Shown here: piece by piece, positions 1 through 11,271 of the stretch
Numbering within the stretch: position 1 is the stretch's first letter
Layout: every line of letters starts with the position of its first letter
Origin: Theropithecus gelada
Taxonomy: Eukaryota; Chordata; Mammalia; Primates; Cercopithecidae
Assembly: GCF_003255815.1 (NCBI RefSeq)
Contig: NC_037682.1
Location: 18,173,588-18,237,587, forward strand
Direction of reading: 5' to 3'
DNA length: 64,000 bases
Translations under genes and position numbers: made by a program
Notes under the pieces: model-generated
Told to the model about the DNA's origin: nothing
The model's database searches: none
The model's input: only the letters and a program-made list of their open reading frames with translations

Positions 1-150
1 GCATCAACACGCCTGGCTAATTTTTGTGTTTTTAGTAGAGATGGGGTTTCGCCAAGTTGACCAGGCTGGTCTCTAACTCCTGACCTCAAAGATCCACCTG
101 TCTCGGCCCCCAAAGTGCTGGGATTACAGGCGAAAACCACCATGTTAGGT
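1..150 (-). repeat. Alu right-half fragment, cut by the window edge
   Basis: The + strand reads as the reverse complement of an Alu from the second-arm 'ggctaatttttgt' block to 'tgctgggattacaggc'. The left part lies outside the window. The final family-typical bases are replaced by divergent sequence. Confidence 0.85.
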
Positions 151-290
151 GCAGTCCCTTAATAAGGGCACTAATCCCATTTATAAGGGCTCCACCCTCA
201 TGACCTAATTGCCTCCCAAAGGCCCCACCTGCCTGATATGACAGTCCTAGCAGACTCATATAAAGTGATAAGTTCTTTGGAACAATAAAG
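150..290. repeat. Old interspersed repeat fragment, family not assigned
   Basis: The phrase 'ccaccctcatgacctaatt' followed by 'ccaaaggccccacct' is a widely repeated mammalian sequence. It appears to continue the same element type seen at 2625-3257, which contains 'gctgccataacgaggcacc'. I recognise the repeat but cannot name the family with confidence. Confidence 0.5.
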
Positions 291-920
291 AGTAGAGCCT
301 GGTTGTGTGCAGTGGCTCCTGATTGTAATCCCAGCACTTTGAGAGGCCGAGGTGGGTGGGTCACTTGAGCCCAGGAGTTCAAGACCAACCTGGACAACAC
401 TGCAAAACCCTGTCTCTAGAAAAAAAAAAAAAAAAAAATACAAAAATTAGTCAGCATGGTGGCACACACCTGTAGTCCCAGCTACTTGGGAGGATGAAGC
501 AGGAGATTCTTTTGAACCTGGGAGGCGGAGGTTGCAGTGAGTCGAGATCATACTACTGCACTTCAGCCTGGGGGACGGAGCAATACTCTGTCTCAAAAAA
601 AATAAGAGTAGAGGTTAGGGGCAGTGGCTCACGCCTGTAATCCCAGCACTTTGGGAGGCCGAGGGGGGCGGTTGGATCACCTGAGGTCAGGAGTTCGAGA
701 CCAGCCTGACCAACATGGTGAAACCCTGCCTCTACTAAAAATAGAAACATTAGCTGGGCGTGGTGGTAGGCACCTGTAATTCCAGCTGCTAGGGAGGCTG
801 AAGCAGGAGAATCACTTGATCCGGGGAGGCGGCGGTTGCGGTGAGCCGAGATTGTGCCATTGCACTCCAGCCTGGGCGACACAGCGAGACTCCATCTCAA
901 AAAAGAAAAGAATAGAGCCT
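284..920 (+). repeat. Two tandem Alu insertions sharing one target site
   Basis: Alu A covers about 300-600 and Alu B about 614-906. Both are in + orientation and end in A-rich tails. Nearly the same word flanks and separates them: 'aaagagtagagcct' before A, 'aataagagtagag' between, and 'agaatagagcct' after B. This fits a second Alu landing in the target duplication or tail of the first. Confidence 0.8.
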
Positions 921-1387
921 GGTCCCTCTTCCTCATGTTCATCCCCTTCCCTAAACCAGTCTTAAAACCATTAAGTGGGACAGAGCAAGACAAGTATCTG
1001 TGTGGAGGGGTGACCTGGTGTGAGGTGTTGGGAGTCTAAGCAGGCTGAAGAGTGTCCACACAGGGGAAGGCCTGGGGTGAGAGGTCAGAACCTGTGTGGA
1101 GAGAGGACGGAATCCACACATGGGGTTGGGTTGTTTTGAAGTGTCAGAGACCGAGCCCAAGGCGGGACAGCCTGATGTGGGCCACTGGGACCTCACCAGG
1201 GCAAAGAGGCATCCAAATTGGTGAAGGTTTGTGTGAGGCATCAGAGCTTGAGTAGAGCGAATAGGCCATGCACATGATTTGGGGCATCCTGGCAGGGGGC
1301 ATTAGGTCCAGGATGGAGTGAAGAGGGTTCTGTGTGTGGAAGGGAGTGGCAGTGGAACACTGGGTACACAGAGGTGGTAGATCAAAC
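921..1387. other. Non-Alu intergenic stretch, no gene seen
   Basis: The sequence is G-rich with recurring short 'gtgtgagg' and 'tgtgtgga' words, perhaps a decayed tandem repeat. No recognisable exon, and in particular no RAPSN C-terminal RING-type exon, was found. Confidence 0.4.
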
Positions 1388-1867
1388 AAGTAAGTCGGTT
1401 GTGTGCAGTGGCTCACAGTCTATAATCCCAGCACCCTGGGAGGCCGAGGCAGGTGGATCACTTGAGGTCAGGAGTTTGAGAGCAGCCTGGCCAACATGGT
1501 GAAACCCCATCTCTACTGAAAATACAAATAAATTAGCCGGGCGAGGTGGCGGGCACCTGTAGTCCCAGCTACTGGGGAGGCTGAGGCAGGAGAATGGTGT
1601 GAACCTGGGAAGTGGAGCTTTCAGTGAGCCAAGATCGCGCCACTGTACTCCAGCCTGGGTGACAGAGCAAGACTCTGTCTCAAAAAAGAAAAAAATTAGC
1701 TGGACGTGGTGGTGTACACTTGTAATCCTAGCTACTTGGGAGGCCGAGGCAGGAGAATCCCTTGAGCCCAGGAGGTGGAGGTTGCAATGAGCTGAGATCA
1801 CACCACTGCACTCCAGCCTGGGCAACAAGAGTGAGACTCCATCTCAAAAAAAAAAAAAAAAGTAAGT
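1388..1867 (+). repeat. Alu plus extra right monomer
   Basis: A full Alu (about 1396-1695) is followed directly by a second Alu right arm starting at 'ttagctggacgtggtgg' (about 1696-1857). The unit is bounded by the short duplication 'aagtaagt' (1388-1395 and 1860-1867), so it may be a single trimeric insertion or an Alu inserted into an Alu. Confidence 0.8.
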
Positions 1868-1898
1868 AGATTAAGGACAGTGGAAGGCAGCTTTCTCA

Positions 1899-2191
1899 CT
1901 TTTTTTTTTTTTTATGGTGTCTCGCTTTGTCACCCAGGCTGGAGTGCAATGCCTCCATCTTGGCTCACTGCAACCTCTGCCTCCTGGGTTGAAGCAATTC
2001 TCCTGCCTCAGCCTCCTGAGTAGCTGGGACTACAGGTGCCCACCACCATGCCAGCTAATTTTTTGCATTTTTAGTAGAGACAGGGTTTCACTGTGTTAGC
2101 CAGGATGGCCTTGATCTCCTGACCTCATGATCCGCCTGCCTCAGCCTCCCAACGTGCTGGGATTACAGATGTGAGCCACTGTGCCCGGCTG
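1899..2191 (-). repeat. Alu, minus orientation
   Basis: It begins with a T tract and runs through the reverse-complemented A and B boxes to 'gccactgtgcccggct'. The downstream 2192-2624 is unique-looking sequence without a recognisable exon. Confidence 0.9.
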
Positions 2192-2624
2192 CTTTCTCAC
2201 TGTTGAAGGAGAGAATTACAAATATGGAAAGGGAGAGAACCAGAGTGGGCCCTGTGGTGTTGAATTGGAATTGTAGGAATCAGTGTGAACTCATGGACTT
2301 CAAAATATACAGGTAGACCTAGAAATAAATATAGTTATAAATGTATGTGTGTCCACTAGCCTGGGCGCAGTGATATGCCAACAGCAATGAGCTCACCCAG
2401 CACCCAGGGCTTGGCTTCTAAACACCGCATTTCACTACAAGGAACCAAGGCTCTTTGGTTAAGGGCCTGATTCCAGGGCTGGGTCATGGAGAGTATAAGA
2501 TGAGCCACAGCTATTTTGTGCCAGAAAGCCAGGGGAGTTGAAAGAATGAGGAGGAAAAGTCAAAGGACACAGGAGCCAGCTTGGATGGGCTCCCAGTGGC
2601 CACTGATAATGAGTAACAATGATT

Positions 2625-3257
2625 GTCTCAGCTCAGGCTGCCATAACGAGGCACCTTAGGAAGAGTAGCTTAAACAACTAAAACTTATAGTTCTGGAGAC
2701 TGGAAATCCAAGATCGAGGTGCCAGAAAATTCAAGAAGCCTCTCTTCCTGACTTGCCCTTCTCTCTGTGTTCTTACATGACTTTCCCCCTGTGCTCCTGT
2801 GGTGACAGCAAGATCCAGCTTTCTCTCTCTCTCTCTCTCTTTTTATTTTATGTATTTATTTATTTTTGAGACAGAGTCTCACTCTGTTTCCCAGGCTGGA
2901 GTGTAGTGGCGTGATCTTGGCTCACTGCCTCAGCCTCCTGAGTAGCCAGGATTACAGGTATGTGCCACCGGTCCTGGCTAATTTTTGTATTTTTAGTAGA
3001 GACAGGGTTTCACCATGTTGGTCAGGCTGGTCATGAAGTCCTGGACTCAAGTGATCCGTCTGCCTCAGCCTCCCAAAATGCTGGGATTACAGGCACGTGT
3101 CACCACACCCAGCTAATTTTTGTATTTTTAGTAGAGACAGGATTTGGCCATGCTGGCCAGGCTGGTCTCGAACACCTGACCTCAGGTGATCTGTCTCCCC
3201 ACCCTGTCTCTTTCCCTCCCTCCCTCTGTCTTCCTCTTCCTATAAAGGCACTGATAG
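2625..3257. repeat. Older repeat interrupted by a minus Alu
   Basis: The older element (2625-2840, 'caggctgccataac ... ctgtgctcctgtg') resumes near 3225 with 'cttcctataaaggcact'. Between them lies a minus Alu (about 2855-3110), followed by a second partial copy of the Alu 'gctaatttttgtatttttag' block (about 3111-3195). That makes the Alu end internally duplicated. The (CT)n run at 2822-2840 is a simple repeat. Confidence 0.65.
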
Positions 3258-3556
3258 GCTGGATGTGGTGGCTCATGCCTGTAACTCCAGTACTTTGGGA
3301 GGTGGAGGCAGGCAAATCACTTGAGGTCAGGAGTTTGAGACCAGCCTGGGCAACACAGTGAAACCCCGTCTCTACTAAAAATACAAAACTTAGCTGGGTG
3401 TGATGGTATACACATCTGTAATCCCAACTACTCGGGAGGCTGAGGTGGGAGGATCACTTGAGCCCAGGAGGCAGAGACTGCAATGAGCTGAAATGGCACC
3501 ACTGCACTCCAGCCTGGGCCACAGAGTGAGACCCTGTCAAAAAAAAAAAAAAAAAA
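3258..3556 (+). repeat. Alu, plus orientation
   Basis: It runs from 'ggctggatgtggtggctca' to a pure A tail of about 19 bases. Confidence 0.9.
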
Positions 3557-4040
3557 GGCTGGGCCTCATTGAGAAGGTGGCATGTGAGTGAAACCTTGAA
3601 GGAGGTGAGAGACTGAACTGAGCAGATTTCCTGGAAAGAGCGTTCTCTTAGAGAACAGAATCCAAGACAGGAGATTGCCTGATGTGCTCAGGAGCAGCAG
3701 GGAGACCTGTAAGTGAGCAGGAGGGAAGGAGGAGAAGTGGAGGCGGAAGGAGAGCGTGGTGTGAACACACGAAGGCGTTGAGAAGGACTCTGGCTCCTGC
3801 TCTGGCGAGTCAGGCACCTGCTGAGGATTTTGAGCAGAGGAGTGACATGATCTGACTTGGCTTTACAAGAATTCCTCTGGTTGCTATGTGGAGAACAGAT
3901 GTGATACAAGACAGCTGGCCTGAGTGTTTCAAAAATGCCAAGGCCATGAAAGACCAAAATGATTGGGAGACTGTTCTAGAATAAAGGAGATTAAAGAGAT
4001 GTGGCAACTAAATGGATCATGTGACCCTTGATACTGTATT
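3557..4040. repeat. Ancient repeat-derived stretch, family not assigned
   Basis: Phrases such as 'gagcagaggagtgacatga' and 'gtgtgagtgaaaccttgaa' occur in a common, old mammalian repeat. The same repeat is visible near 8620-8690, 26440-26760 and 48130-48430. No gene is seen. Confidence 0.45.
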
Positions 4041-4671
4041 TTTAAAATTTTTAAAATATTTTATTTTATTTTATTTTTGAGATGGAGTCTCGCTCTGTCA
4101 GCCAGGCTGGAGTACAGTGGCGTGATCTTAGCTCACTGCAACCTCCACCTACCAGGTTCAAGCAATTCTCCTGCCTCAGCCTCCCCAGTAGCTGGGATTA
4201 CAGGCGCCCACCACCATGCCTAGCTAACTTTGTGTATTTTTAGTAGAGATGAGGTGTCACCATGTTGGCCAGGCTGGTCTCGAACTACTGACCTCAGGTG
4301 ATCCACCCGCCTTGGCCTCCTAAAGTGCTGGGATTACAGGCGTGAGCCACCACACCTGGCCAATGATACTGGAATTTTTTTTTTTTTTTGAGTCAGAGTC
4401 TCGCTCTGTCGCCCAGGCTGGAGTGCAGTGGCATGATCTGGGCTCACTGCAAGCTCCGCCTCCCAGGTTCACGCCATTCTCCTGCCTCAGCCTCCCGAGT
4501 AGCTGGGACTATAGGCGCCTGCCACCACGCCCGGCTAATTTTTTGTATTTTTAGTAGAGACGGGGTTTCAATGTGTTAGCCAGGATGGTCTTGATCTCCT
4601 GACCTCGTGATCCACCCACCTCAGCCTCCCAAAGTGCTGGGATTACAGGCGTGAGCCACTGCGCCTGGCCT
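4041..4671 (-). repeat. Two adjacent minus Alus
   Basis: Copies at about 4074-4361 and 4376-4671 both run from a T-rich tail to 'gccaccacacctggcc' and 'gccactgcgcctggcc'. The second matches AluY/S-like consensus more closely. 4672-4790 is AT-rich old sequence. Confidence 0.9.
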
Positions 4672-4785
4672 GGATTTTTTTTTTTTTTTAAAGGCTATAA
4701 GGGATGTTTAGGGAATAATTTAAGACATTTTCATATGGACTATATATTGGATATTATTGCATCAATATTAAATTCCCTGGGTGTG

Positions 4786-4852
4786 ACTATATATATATGT
4801 ATACATACACACACACACACACATATATATTTATTTATTTATTTATTTATTT
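4786..4852. repeat. Microsatellite block (TA)n (CA)n (TTTA)n
   Basis: Consecutive runs of ta, ca and ttta units stand immediately before the T-rich tail of the next Alu. They are probably derived from that Alu's A-rich tail and are a candidate length polymorphism. Confidence 0.85.
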
Positions 4853-5823
4853 TTTGAGAGAGAGTCTCCCTCTGTCACCCAGGCTGGAGTGCAGTGGTGC
4901 GATCTCGGCTCGCTGCTACCTCTACCTCCAGGGCTCAAGTGATTCTCCTGCCTCAGCTGGGATTACAGGCATGTGCCACCATGCCCGGCTAATTTTTGTA
5001 TTTTTAGTAGAGACAGGGTTTCTCTATGAAGGGGTGGCCTGCCCCTCCACACCTGTGGGTGTTTCTCGTAAGGTGGAACGAGAGACTTGAGAAAAGAAAT
5101 AAGACACAGAGACAAAGTATAGAGAAAGAAAAGCGGGGCCCAGGGGACCGGCGCTCAGCTTACAGAGGACCCACGCCGGCACCGGTCTCTGAGTTCCCTT
5201 AGTATTTATTGATAATTATCTTTACCATCTTAAAGACAGGGGAGTGGCAGGACAATAGGATCATTTTTAGGGAGGAAATTAGCAGTAAGACATAAGAACA
5301 AAAACCTCTGTGATATGAATAAGTTCAAAGGAAAATCCTGTGCCTTGAGATAAACCTTTTAGCAACATTGTTTCATCCTATCACATGGGGATAAACCTTG
5401 GACAATACCTAGCTTTCCTAGGCAGAGGTCCCTGCGACCTTTGGCCCTGTACGTGTCTCTGGGTAGTTGAAATTAAGAGAATGGTGATAACTTTTAACCA
5501 GCAAGCTACCTTCAGGAATTTGTTTAACAAAGACACATCCTGCACATCCCAAAATCCATTAAACCTTGAGTCACCGCAACACCTGTCTCTTGCAAGGACA
5601 AGGTTGGGGGTAGGGTCACAGATTAACAGCATCTCAAATACAGAACAAAATGGAATCTCTTATGTCTGCTTCTTTCTATATAGACACAGTAACAGGCTGA
5701 TATCTCTTCCTTTTCCCCACACTCTATATTGGCCAGACTGGTCTCAAATACCAACCTCAAGTGATCTGCCTGCCTTGGCCTCCCAAAATGCTGGGACTAC
5801 AGGCGTGAGCCACCGCCCCTGGC
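4850..5823 (-). repeat. Alu split by a solo LTR insertion
   Basis: A minus Alu runs from about 4855 to 5026 and resumes at 5727-5823 ('attggccagactggtctca ... gccaccgcccctggcc'). Between the halves sits an LTR. The break falls in 'gggtttctcta|...|ctctatattggcc', so the Alu predates the retroviral insertion. Confidence 0.9.
5027..5721 (-). mobile_element. HML-2 (LTR5-like) solo LTR, internally deleted
   Basis: This is a retroviral long terminal repeat on the minus strand. Its termini read tgaagggg...ccccaca, that is TG...CA on the element's own strand. It is flanked by the 5 bp duplication CTCTA (5022-5026 and 5722-5726). It aligns by eye along most of its length to the LTR at 11812-12775 but is about 270 bases shorter, lacking one central block. 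No gag, pol or env sequence flanks it, so it is a solo LTR left by recombination. Family assignment to HERV-K HML-2/LTR5 (or its Old World monkey relative) is from remembered sequence. Confidence 0.85.
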
Positions 5824-5938
5824 CGACTGTGTGTTATACTACCAATGTATCGTAGCTATGTATGAGAATATCTTTGTTTTTAGGAGACACGGGCTGAAAT
5901 ATTTAGAGGTGAAGTGTCATGAAGTCTGGAAGTTATTT

Positions 5939-5939
<1 letters not shown>

Positions 5940-5982
<43 letters not shown>

Positions 5983-6832
5983 AGACTGAGTCTCGCTTAG
6001 TCGCCCAGGCTGGAGTGCAGTGGCGCGATCTCGGCTCACTGCAAGCTCCGCCTCCCGGGTTCACGCCATTCTCCTGCCTCAGCCTCCCGAGTAGCTGGGA
6101 CTACAGGCGCCCGCCGCTTCGCCCGGCTAATTTTTTGCATTTTTAGTAGAGACGGGGTTTCACCATGTTAGCCAGGATGGTCTCGATCTCCTGACCTCGT
6201 GATCCGCCCGCCTCGGCCTCCCAAAGTGCTGGGATTACAGGCGTGAGCCACCGCGCCCGGCCGATTTTTTTTTTTTTTAAACAGAGTCTTGCCGTGTTGC
6301 CCAGGCTGGAGTGCAGTGGCCCGATCTCAGCTCACTGCATCCTCTGCCTCCCAGGTTCAAGCAATTATCTTGCCTCAGCCTCCCAGGTAACTGAGACTAC
6401 AGGTGCACGCCACTGATTTTTGTATTTTTAGTAGAGACGAGGTTTCATCATGTTGGCCAGGCTGGTCTTGAATTCCTGACTTCAAGTAATCTGTTCACCT
6501 CGGCCTCCCAAAGTGCTGAGATTACAGGCGTGAGCCACTGTGCCCGGACAGAAATGACATTCTTTGTCATCCATGTCAGAGTGTGGTGGCACGATCATAG
6601 CTCACTGCCGCCTTGACCTCCTGGGCTCAGGTGTTCCTCCTGCCTGTACCTCCTGAGTAGCTGGGACTACAGGTGTGTGCCACCACACCTGGCTAATTTT
6701 TTAAAATTATTTTTAGAGATGAACTCTCCCTACATTGCCCAGGCTGGTCTCAAACTCCTGGGCTCAAGAGATTCTCCTGCCTTGGCCTCCCAGACTGCTG
6801 GGATTACAGCCATGAGCTACCTCGCCCAGCCT
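5940..6832 (-). repeat. Three minus Alus in a row
   Basis: A young AluY with a T tract of nearly 40 bases (about 5942-6262) has few changes from consensus. Next comes an older Alu (about 6263-6548), then a diverged Alu/AluJ-like copy (about 6570-6832). 6833-7073 is AT-rich unique-looking sequence. Confidence 0.9.
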
Positions 6833-7073
6833 GTAGCTTACTTTGAAATGGTTTGGGAATAAATATGTGTGTGTACACACACAGAGGGAGAGAGAGCAAA
6901 GTCAAATGTGGCAAAATGTTATCAACTGGCAAATCTAGACAAAAAGCACAAGGTGTTCATTGTCTATTCTTTAAACTTTGTTGTATGTTCAACATTTTTC
7001 AAAATAAAGGGTTTTTCAAAACAATAGATTTTAGGAAGCATTGTCCAGAGAAACAGAACCAGTAGGATCTCTT

Positions 7074-7738
7074 TGCTTGTACTTTTGTGTGTGTGTGTGT
7101 GTGTTTATTTGTTTGTTTTGAGATGGAGTCTTGGTCTAGTCACCCAGGCTGGAGTGCAACAGCACGATCTCGCTCACTGCAACCTCCGCCTCCCACGTTC
7201 AAGCAATTCTCCTGCCTCAGCCACCTGAGTATCTGGGAATACAGGTGCCCGCCACCAATGCCCGGCTAATTTTTTTGTTTTTTTTGTTTTTTTTTTTTTG
7301 AGACGGAGTCTCGCGCTGTGTCACCCAGGCTGGAGTGCAGTGGCGCGATCTCGGCTCACTGCAAGCTCCGCCTCCCAGGTTCAGGCCATTCTCCTGCCTC
7401 AGCCTCCGAGTAGCTGGGACTACAGGCGCCCGCCACCACGCCCGGCTAGTTTTTTTTTTGTATTTTTAGTAGAGACGGGGTTTCACCATGTTAGCCAGGA
7501 TGGTCTCGATCTCCTGACCTCGTGATCCGCCCGCCTCGGCCTCCCAAAGTGCTGGGATTACAGGCTTGAGCCACCGCGCCCGGCCAATTTTTTTGTATTT
7601 TTAGTAGAGACGGAGTTACTCCATGTTGGTCAGCCTGGTCTCAAACTGGTCTCTGACCTCAGGCGATCCACCCGCCTCGACCTCCCAAAGTGCTGGGATT
7701 ACAGGCGTGAGCCACCGCACCTGGCTGCTTGTACTTTT
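7074..7738 (-). repeat. AluY nested inside an older minus Alu
   Basis: The outer Alu (about 7113-7273 and 7585-7725) carries a (GT)n-bearing tail at 7087-7106. It is bounded by the duplication tgcttgtactttt (7074-7086 and 7726-7738). A younger AluY (about 7285-7584) is inserted in its 'gctaattttttt' segment. Confidence 0.9.
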
Positions 7739-7774
7739 AATGGCAAAAACTGCAATCACTTCTGCACCAACCTG
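7731..7774. repeat. MADE1-like mariner MITE half
   Basis: The sequence 'aatggcaaaaactgcaatca' followed by 'cttctgcaccaacct' matches one arm of the roughly 80 bp MADE1 palindrome as remembered. The other arm is not present, partly because of the Alu insertion next to it. Confidence 0.6.
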
Positions 7775-8306
7775 CTATATAAAGAGATGTAGTATAAGGA
7801 CTTGGCTCGTGTGATTATGGAGTCTGGCAAGTCCCTAGATCTGCAGGGTGAGTTCTAGAGACTGAGGAGACTTGATGGTTTTGTTCTAGCCTGATTCAGA
7901 AGATCTGAGAACCAGGAGAGCCAATGGGATAGTTCTCCTCTGAAGGCTGTCAGGCTCAAGCCCCGTGAAGAATAATGTTTCAGTTCAACTCCAAAGGCAG
8001 AAAAGACCTTTGTGCCTGTCGGAAGGGAATCTGGCAGGAAGAACTCCCTCTGAGTCAGCCTTTCTGTTCAACTCACGCCTGCAACTGACAGGATGAGGCC
8101 CGCCCACATTAGAGAGGGCAACCTGCTTTCCTCAGTCTCCTTATTTAAATGTCAATCTTGTCTAAAAACAGCCTGACAAAAAGACCCAGAATAATGTTGA
8201 ACCAAACACCTGGGCACCCCATGGCCCAGTCAAAATTAACCATCACAGGATGGTTAGGGTAGAATCCAGGAGACCAGTGGAAAGGCCCCGCAATAATCTA
8301 CGGGTA
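7775..8306. repeat. Old interspersed repeat, family not assigned; no gene
   Basis: The text 'gaggcccgcccacattagag' and 'cagaataatgttgaaccaaa' belongs to a common old primate repeat. Its beginning ('gtccagagaaacagaacca') lies at 7043-7061, so the Alu cluster interrupted it. I cannot name the family reliably. Confidence 0.5.
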
Positions 8307-8600
8307 GCCAGGCGCGGTGGCTCATGCCTGTAATCCCAGCACTTTGGGAGGCTGAGGCGGGCAGACTGCTTGAGGTCAGGAGTTCAAGACCAGCCTGGCC
8401 AACATGGTGAAACCCCATCTTTACCACAAATACAAAAATTAGCCAGGCATGGTAGCATGCGCCTGTAATCCCAGCTACTCGGGAGGCTGAGGCAAGCGAA
8501 TCGCTTGAACCTGGCAGGCAGAGGTTGCAGTGAGCCAAGATAGTACCACTGCACTCCGGCCTGGGCAACAGAGTGAGACCATCTCAAAAGCAACAGCAAT
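8307..8600 (+). repeat. Alu, plus orientation
   Basis: It runs from 'agccaggcgcggtggctca' to a short, diverged tail ('caaaagcaacagcaatgac'). 8601-8900 is old repeat-like sequence without a gene. Confidence 0.9.
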
Positions 8601-8899
8601 GACAAATAATAGTAATAATAAGCTAGGTCTGAGATGATGGTGACTTGAACCAGGGTGATAGGCATTGGAGGGAGTGAGAAATGGTCCTACTCAAGGGGAT
8701 TAGGAGGAGGTATATCTTTTGTTTTGGAAATTTTCAAATAGATACAAAAGGAGAAAAACCAATGAATTTTCATCTCAGCCTTAACTATGCATTTCAGCAC
8801 ATGGACAATCTTGTTTACCCCCAAAAGCCCCGCTAAGCTCCACACCCTCCACTTGATAGTTTTGATTCAGATCTTGCTATTTCTGAATTCTGTATATAT

Positions 8900-9420
8900 G
8901 TTTAAGGTAGACTCAATGGGATTTCCAGGTGGACTGGATTTGCTGTTGAGGTAGGAGGTGGGACTTGACTCCAGAGGCAGGGCTCAGACATTGGACCAAA
9001 TTGAAGACTAGCTAAAACAGGGATGGGGCAGAGACACCTCTCCAGAAGACACACCCACCAGTGTGCCCTGTCAGTTTGCCATTGCCATGGCAACGGCAAC
9101 ACCTGAAAGTTACCACCCCTTTCCATGGCAACAATTAAATGACCTGGAAGTTACCACCCTTTTTCTAGAAATGTCTGCGTTATATGTCCCTTAATTTGCA
9201 TACAGTTAAAAGTAAGTGTAAATATGAGTGCAACACTGCCTCTGAGCTGCTACTGTAGGTACGCTGCCTATGGGGTGGCCCCTCTGCTGCTGCTGTACCC
9301 TACCTCTTCAGTAAAAGTTGCTGCCTAACCCCACCAGCTCACCTTGAATTCCTTCCTTGGTGAAGCCAAGAACCCTCCTGGGCTAAGCCCCAATTTTGGG
9401 GCTTGCTTGCCCTGCATCCC
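8900..9420 (+). mobile_element. ERV1-like solo LTR (LTR10/MER61-type?)
   Basis: The segment from about 8917 (tgggatttcc) to 9416 (ttgccctgca) has LTR character. It contains an octamer ATTTGCAT at 9196-9203, a 'cttcagtaaaagttgctgcc' polyadenylation-like region, and the end 'ccaattttggggcttg...ctgca'. I recall similar text in LTR10/MER61-type ERV1 LTRs. No clear target duplication was found, so the edges are approximate and the subfamily unsure. Confidence 0.55.
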
Positions 9421-9438
9421 TGAGGGGAGAGAGAAGTC

Positions 9439-10071
9439 AAGAGTGACTCCAGGTGCAGTTGCTCACGCCCGTAATCTCAGGACTTTGGGAGGCAGAGGTT
9501 GATGGATTGCTTGAGCCCACGATTTTGCGACCAGCCTGGGCAACATGGTGAAACTCCATCTCTACTAAAAACACAAAAACGGCTGGGCGTGGTGGCTCAC
9601 ACCTGTAATCCCAGCACTTTGTGAGGCCAAGGTGGGTGGATCACCTGAGGTTAGGAGTTCAAAACCAGCCTGACCAACACCGAGAAACCCCATCTCTACT
9701 AAAAATACAAAATTAGCCGGGCATGGTGGCGCATGCCTGTAATCCCAGCTACTTGGGAGGCTGAGGCAGGAGAATTCCTTGAACCCGGGAGGTGGAGGTT
9801 GCAGTGAGCCAAGATCGCACCACTGCCTTCCAGCCTGGGCAACAAGAGTGAAACTCTGTCTCAAAAACAAAACAAACAAACCCACAAAAATTAGCTGGGC
9901 GTGGTGGCGTGCATCTATAGTCCCAGTTACTTGGGAGGCTGAGGTGGGAGAGTCACCTGAGCCTGGGAAGTGGCGACTGCAGTGAGCTGTGATCACACCA
10001 CTGCACTCCAGCCTGGGTGACAGACTGAGACTCTGTCTCAAAACAAACAAACAGAAACAAAGAATGACTCC
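9439..10071 (+). repeat. Alu nested inside an Alu, both plus
   Basis: The outer Alu has its left arm at about 9451-9581 and its right arm at about 9885-10058. It is bounded by aagagtgactcc (9439-9450) and aagaatgactcc (10060-10071). A complete Alu (about 9582-9884) sits in its central A-rich linker. 10072-10391 is unique-looking sequence with no recognisable gene. Confidence 0.9.
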
Positions 10072-10391
10072 AGGGTTTTGGCCTGGTGGCTCTCCCCAGC
10101 TTGATGCCAAGACAGAAACATCTGTTCTAGGCCTGGCCTAGACCTCTTCTCTCTAGAGGCCCAGATGGACCAGAGGCCCCTAATTCAGCCAACCTTTTTC
10201 TCCCTGAGGGCATGCTCTGCCCCAGATTCCCAGCTCCTTGCTGGGACTGACCTCGTGGTACTTCCTTAATCTTTTTGAGCAGAGTGAACCATCATAAACT
10301 CTTCTCCTTTTTCTCCCATCTCCCCAAGACATTCGTACTCCTGGGCTCCCAAGATAATAAATCCCTGTCATTCTAGCCAGGATCAAAGACG

Positions 10392-10786
10392 GAGATGTTC
10401 AGGGTCAGGTGCAGTGGCTCACGCCTGTAATCCCAGCACTTTGGGAGGCCAAGACAGGCTGATCACCTGAAGTCAGGAGTTCGAGACCAGCCTGACCAAT
10501 ATGGTGAAACACCATCTCTACTAAAAATACAAAAATTCACTTTGGGAGGCCGAGACGGGCGGATCACGAGGTCAGGAGATCGAGACCATCCTGGCTAACA
10601 CGGTGAAACCCCGTCTCTACTAAAAATACAAGAAAATTAGCCGGGCGAGGTGGCGGGCGCCTGTAGTCCCAGCTACTCGGGGAGGCTGAGGCAGGAGAAT
10701 GGCGTGAACCCGGGAGGCGGAGCTTGCAGTGAGCTGAGATCACGCCACTGCACTCCAGTCTGGGCGGCAGAGCGAGACTCCGTCTC

Positions 10787-10817
<31 letters not shown>

Positions 10818-11006
10818 AGCCAGGTATGGTGGCGGATGCCTACAGTCCCAGCTACTTGGGAGGGTGAGACAGGAGAATCACTTGAACCCAAGAGGCAGAG
10901 GTTGCAGTGAGCTGAGATTATGCCACTGCACTCCAGCCTGGGTGACAGAGCAAGACTCTGTCTCCAAAAAAAAAAAAAAAAAAAAGAAAAACAATGAGAC
11001 ATTCAG
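10392..11006 (+). repeat. Truncated AluY inserted into an older Alu
   Basis: The outer Alu (about 10403-10536 and 10816-10990) is bounded by the imperfect duplication gagatgttcag (10392-10402) / gagacattcag (10996-11006). The inner AluY (about 10537-10815) starts at 'ctttgggaggccgagac', so it is 5' truncated, and it carries an A tail of about 29 bases. 11007-11271 is unique-looking. Confidence 0.85.
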
Positions 11007-11271
11007 CCTAGAACAGTCCTAAAATCCAGGTGGGTCAATCCTTCTCTTTCACATTCCACCGGGTTGTGGTCCGGCACTGGCTCTGGGGATTAGGAAAAAG
11101 ATTGCAGTATAGAACTGAGCTCAGTTCTGATAGAGCAAACACAGCTGGGAATTTATAATGAAAGCAAAGTGAAGGGGTCAGTGGATTGAAAATTACTAAG
11201 AGGAAGTATCAAGAGTAGGGGGATTCTTGCTGAAATGGCCTAACAGGATTCTTGTTAAAAAGCAGGCCAAG

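Noticed and set aside
553..993. Many 60-180 codon frames with 'SPRLECSGAISAHCNLRLPG'-like peptides across the window
   Set aside because: These are the standard translations of Alu elements on either strand and not genes.
5385..5855. A 156-codon plus-strand open frame
   Set aside because: It reads through a solo LTR and Alu sequence. No retroviral coding domain is present.
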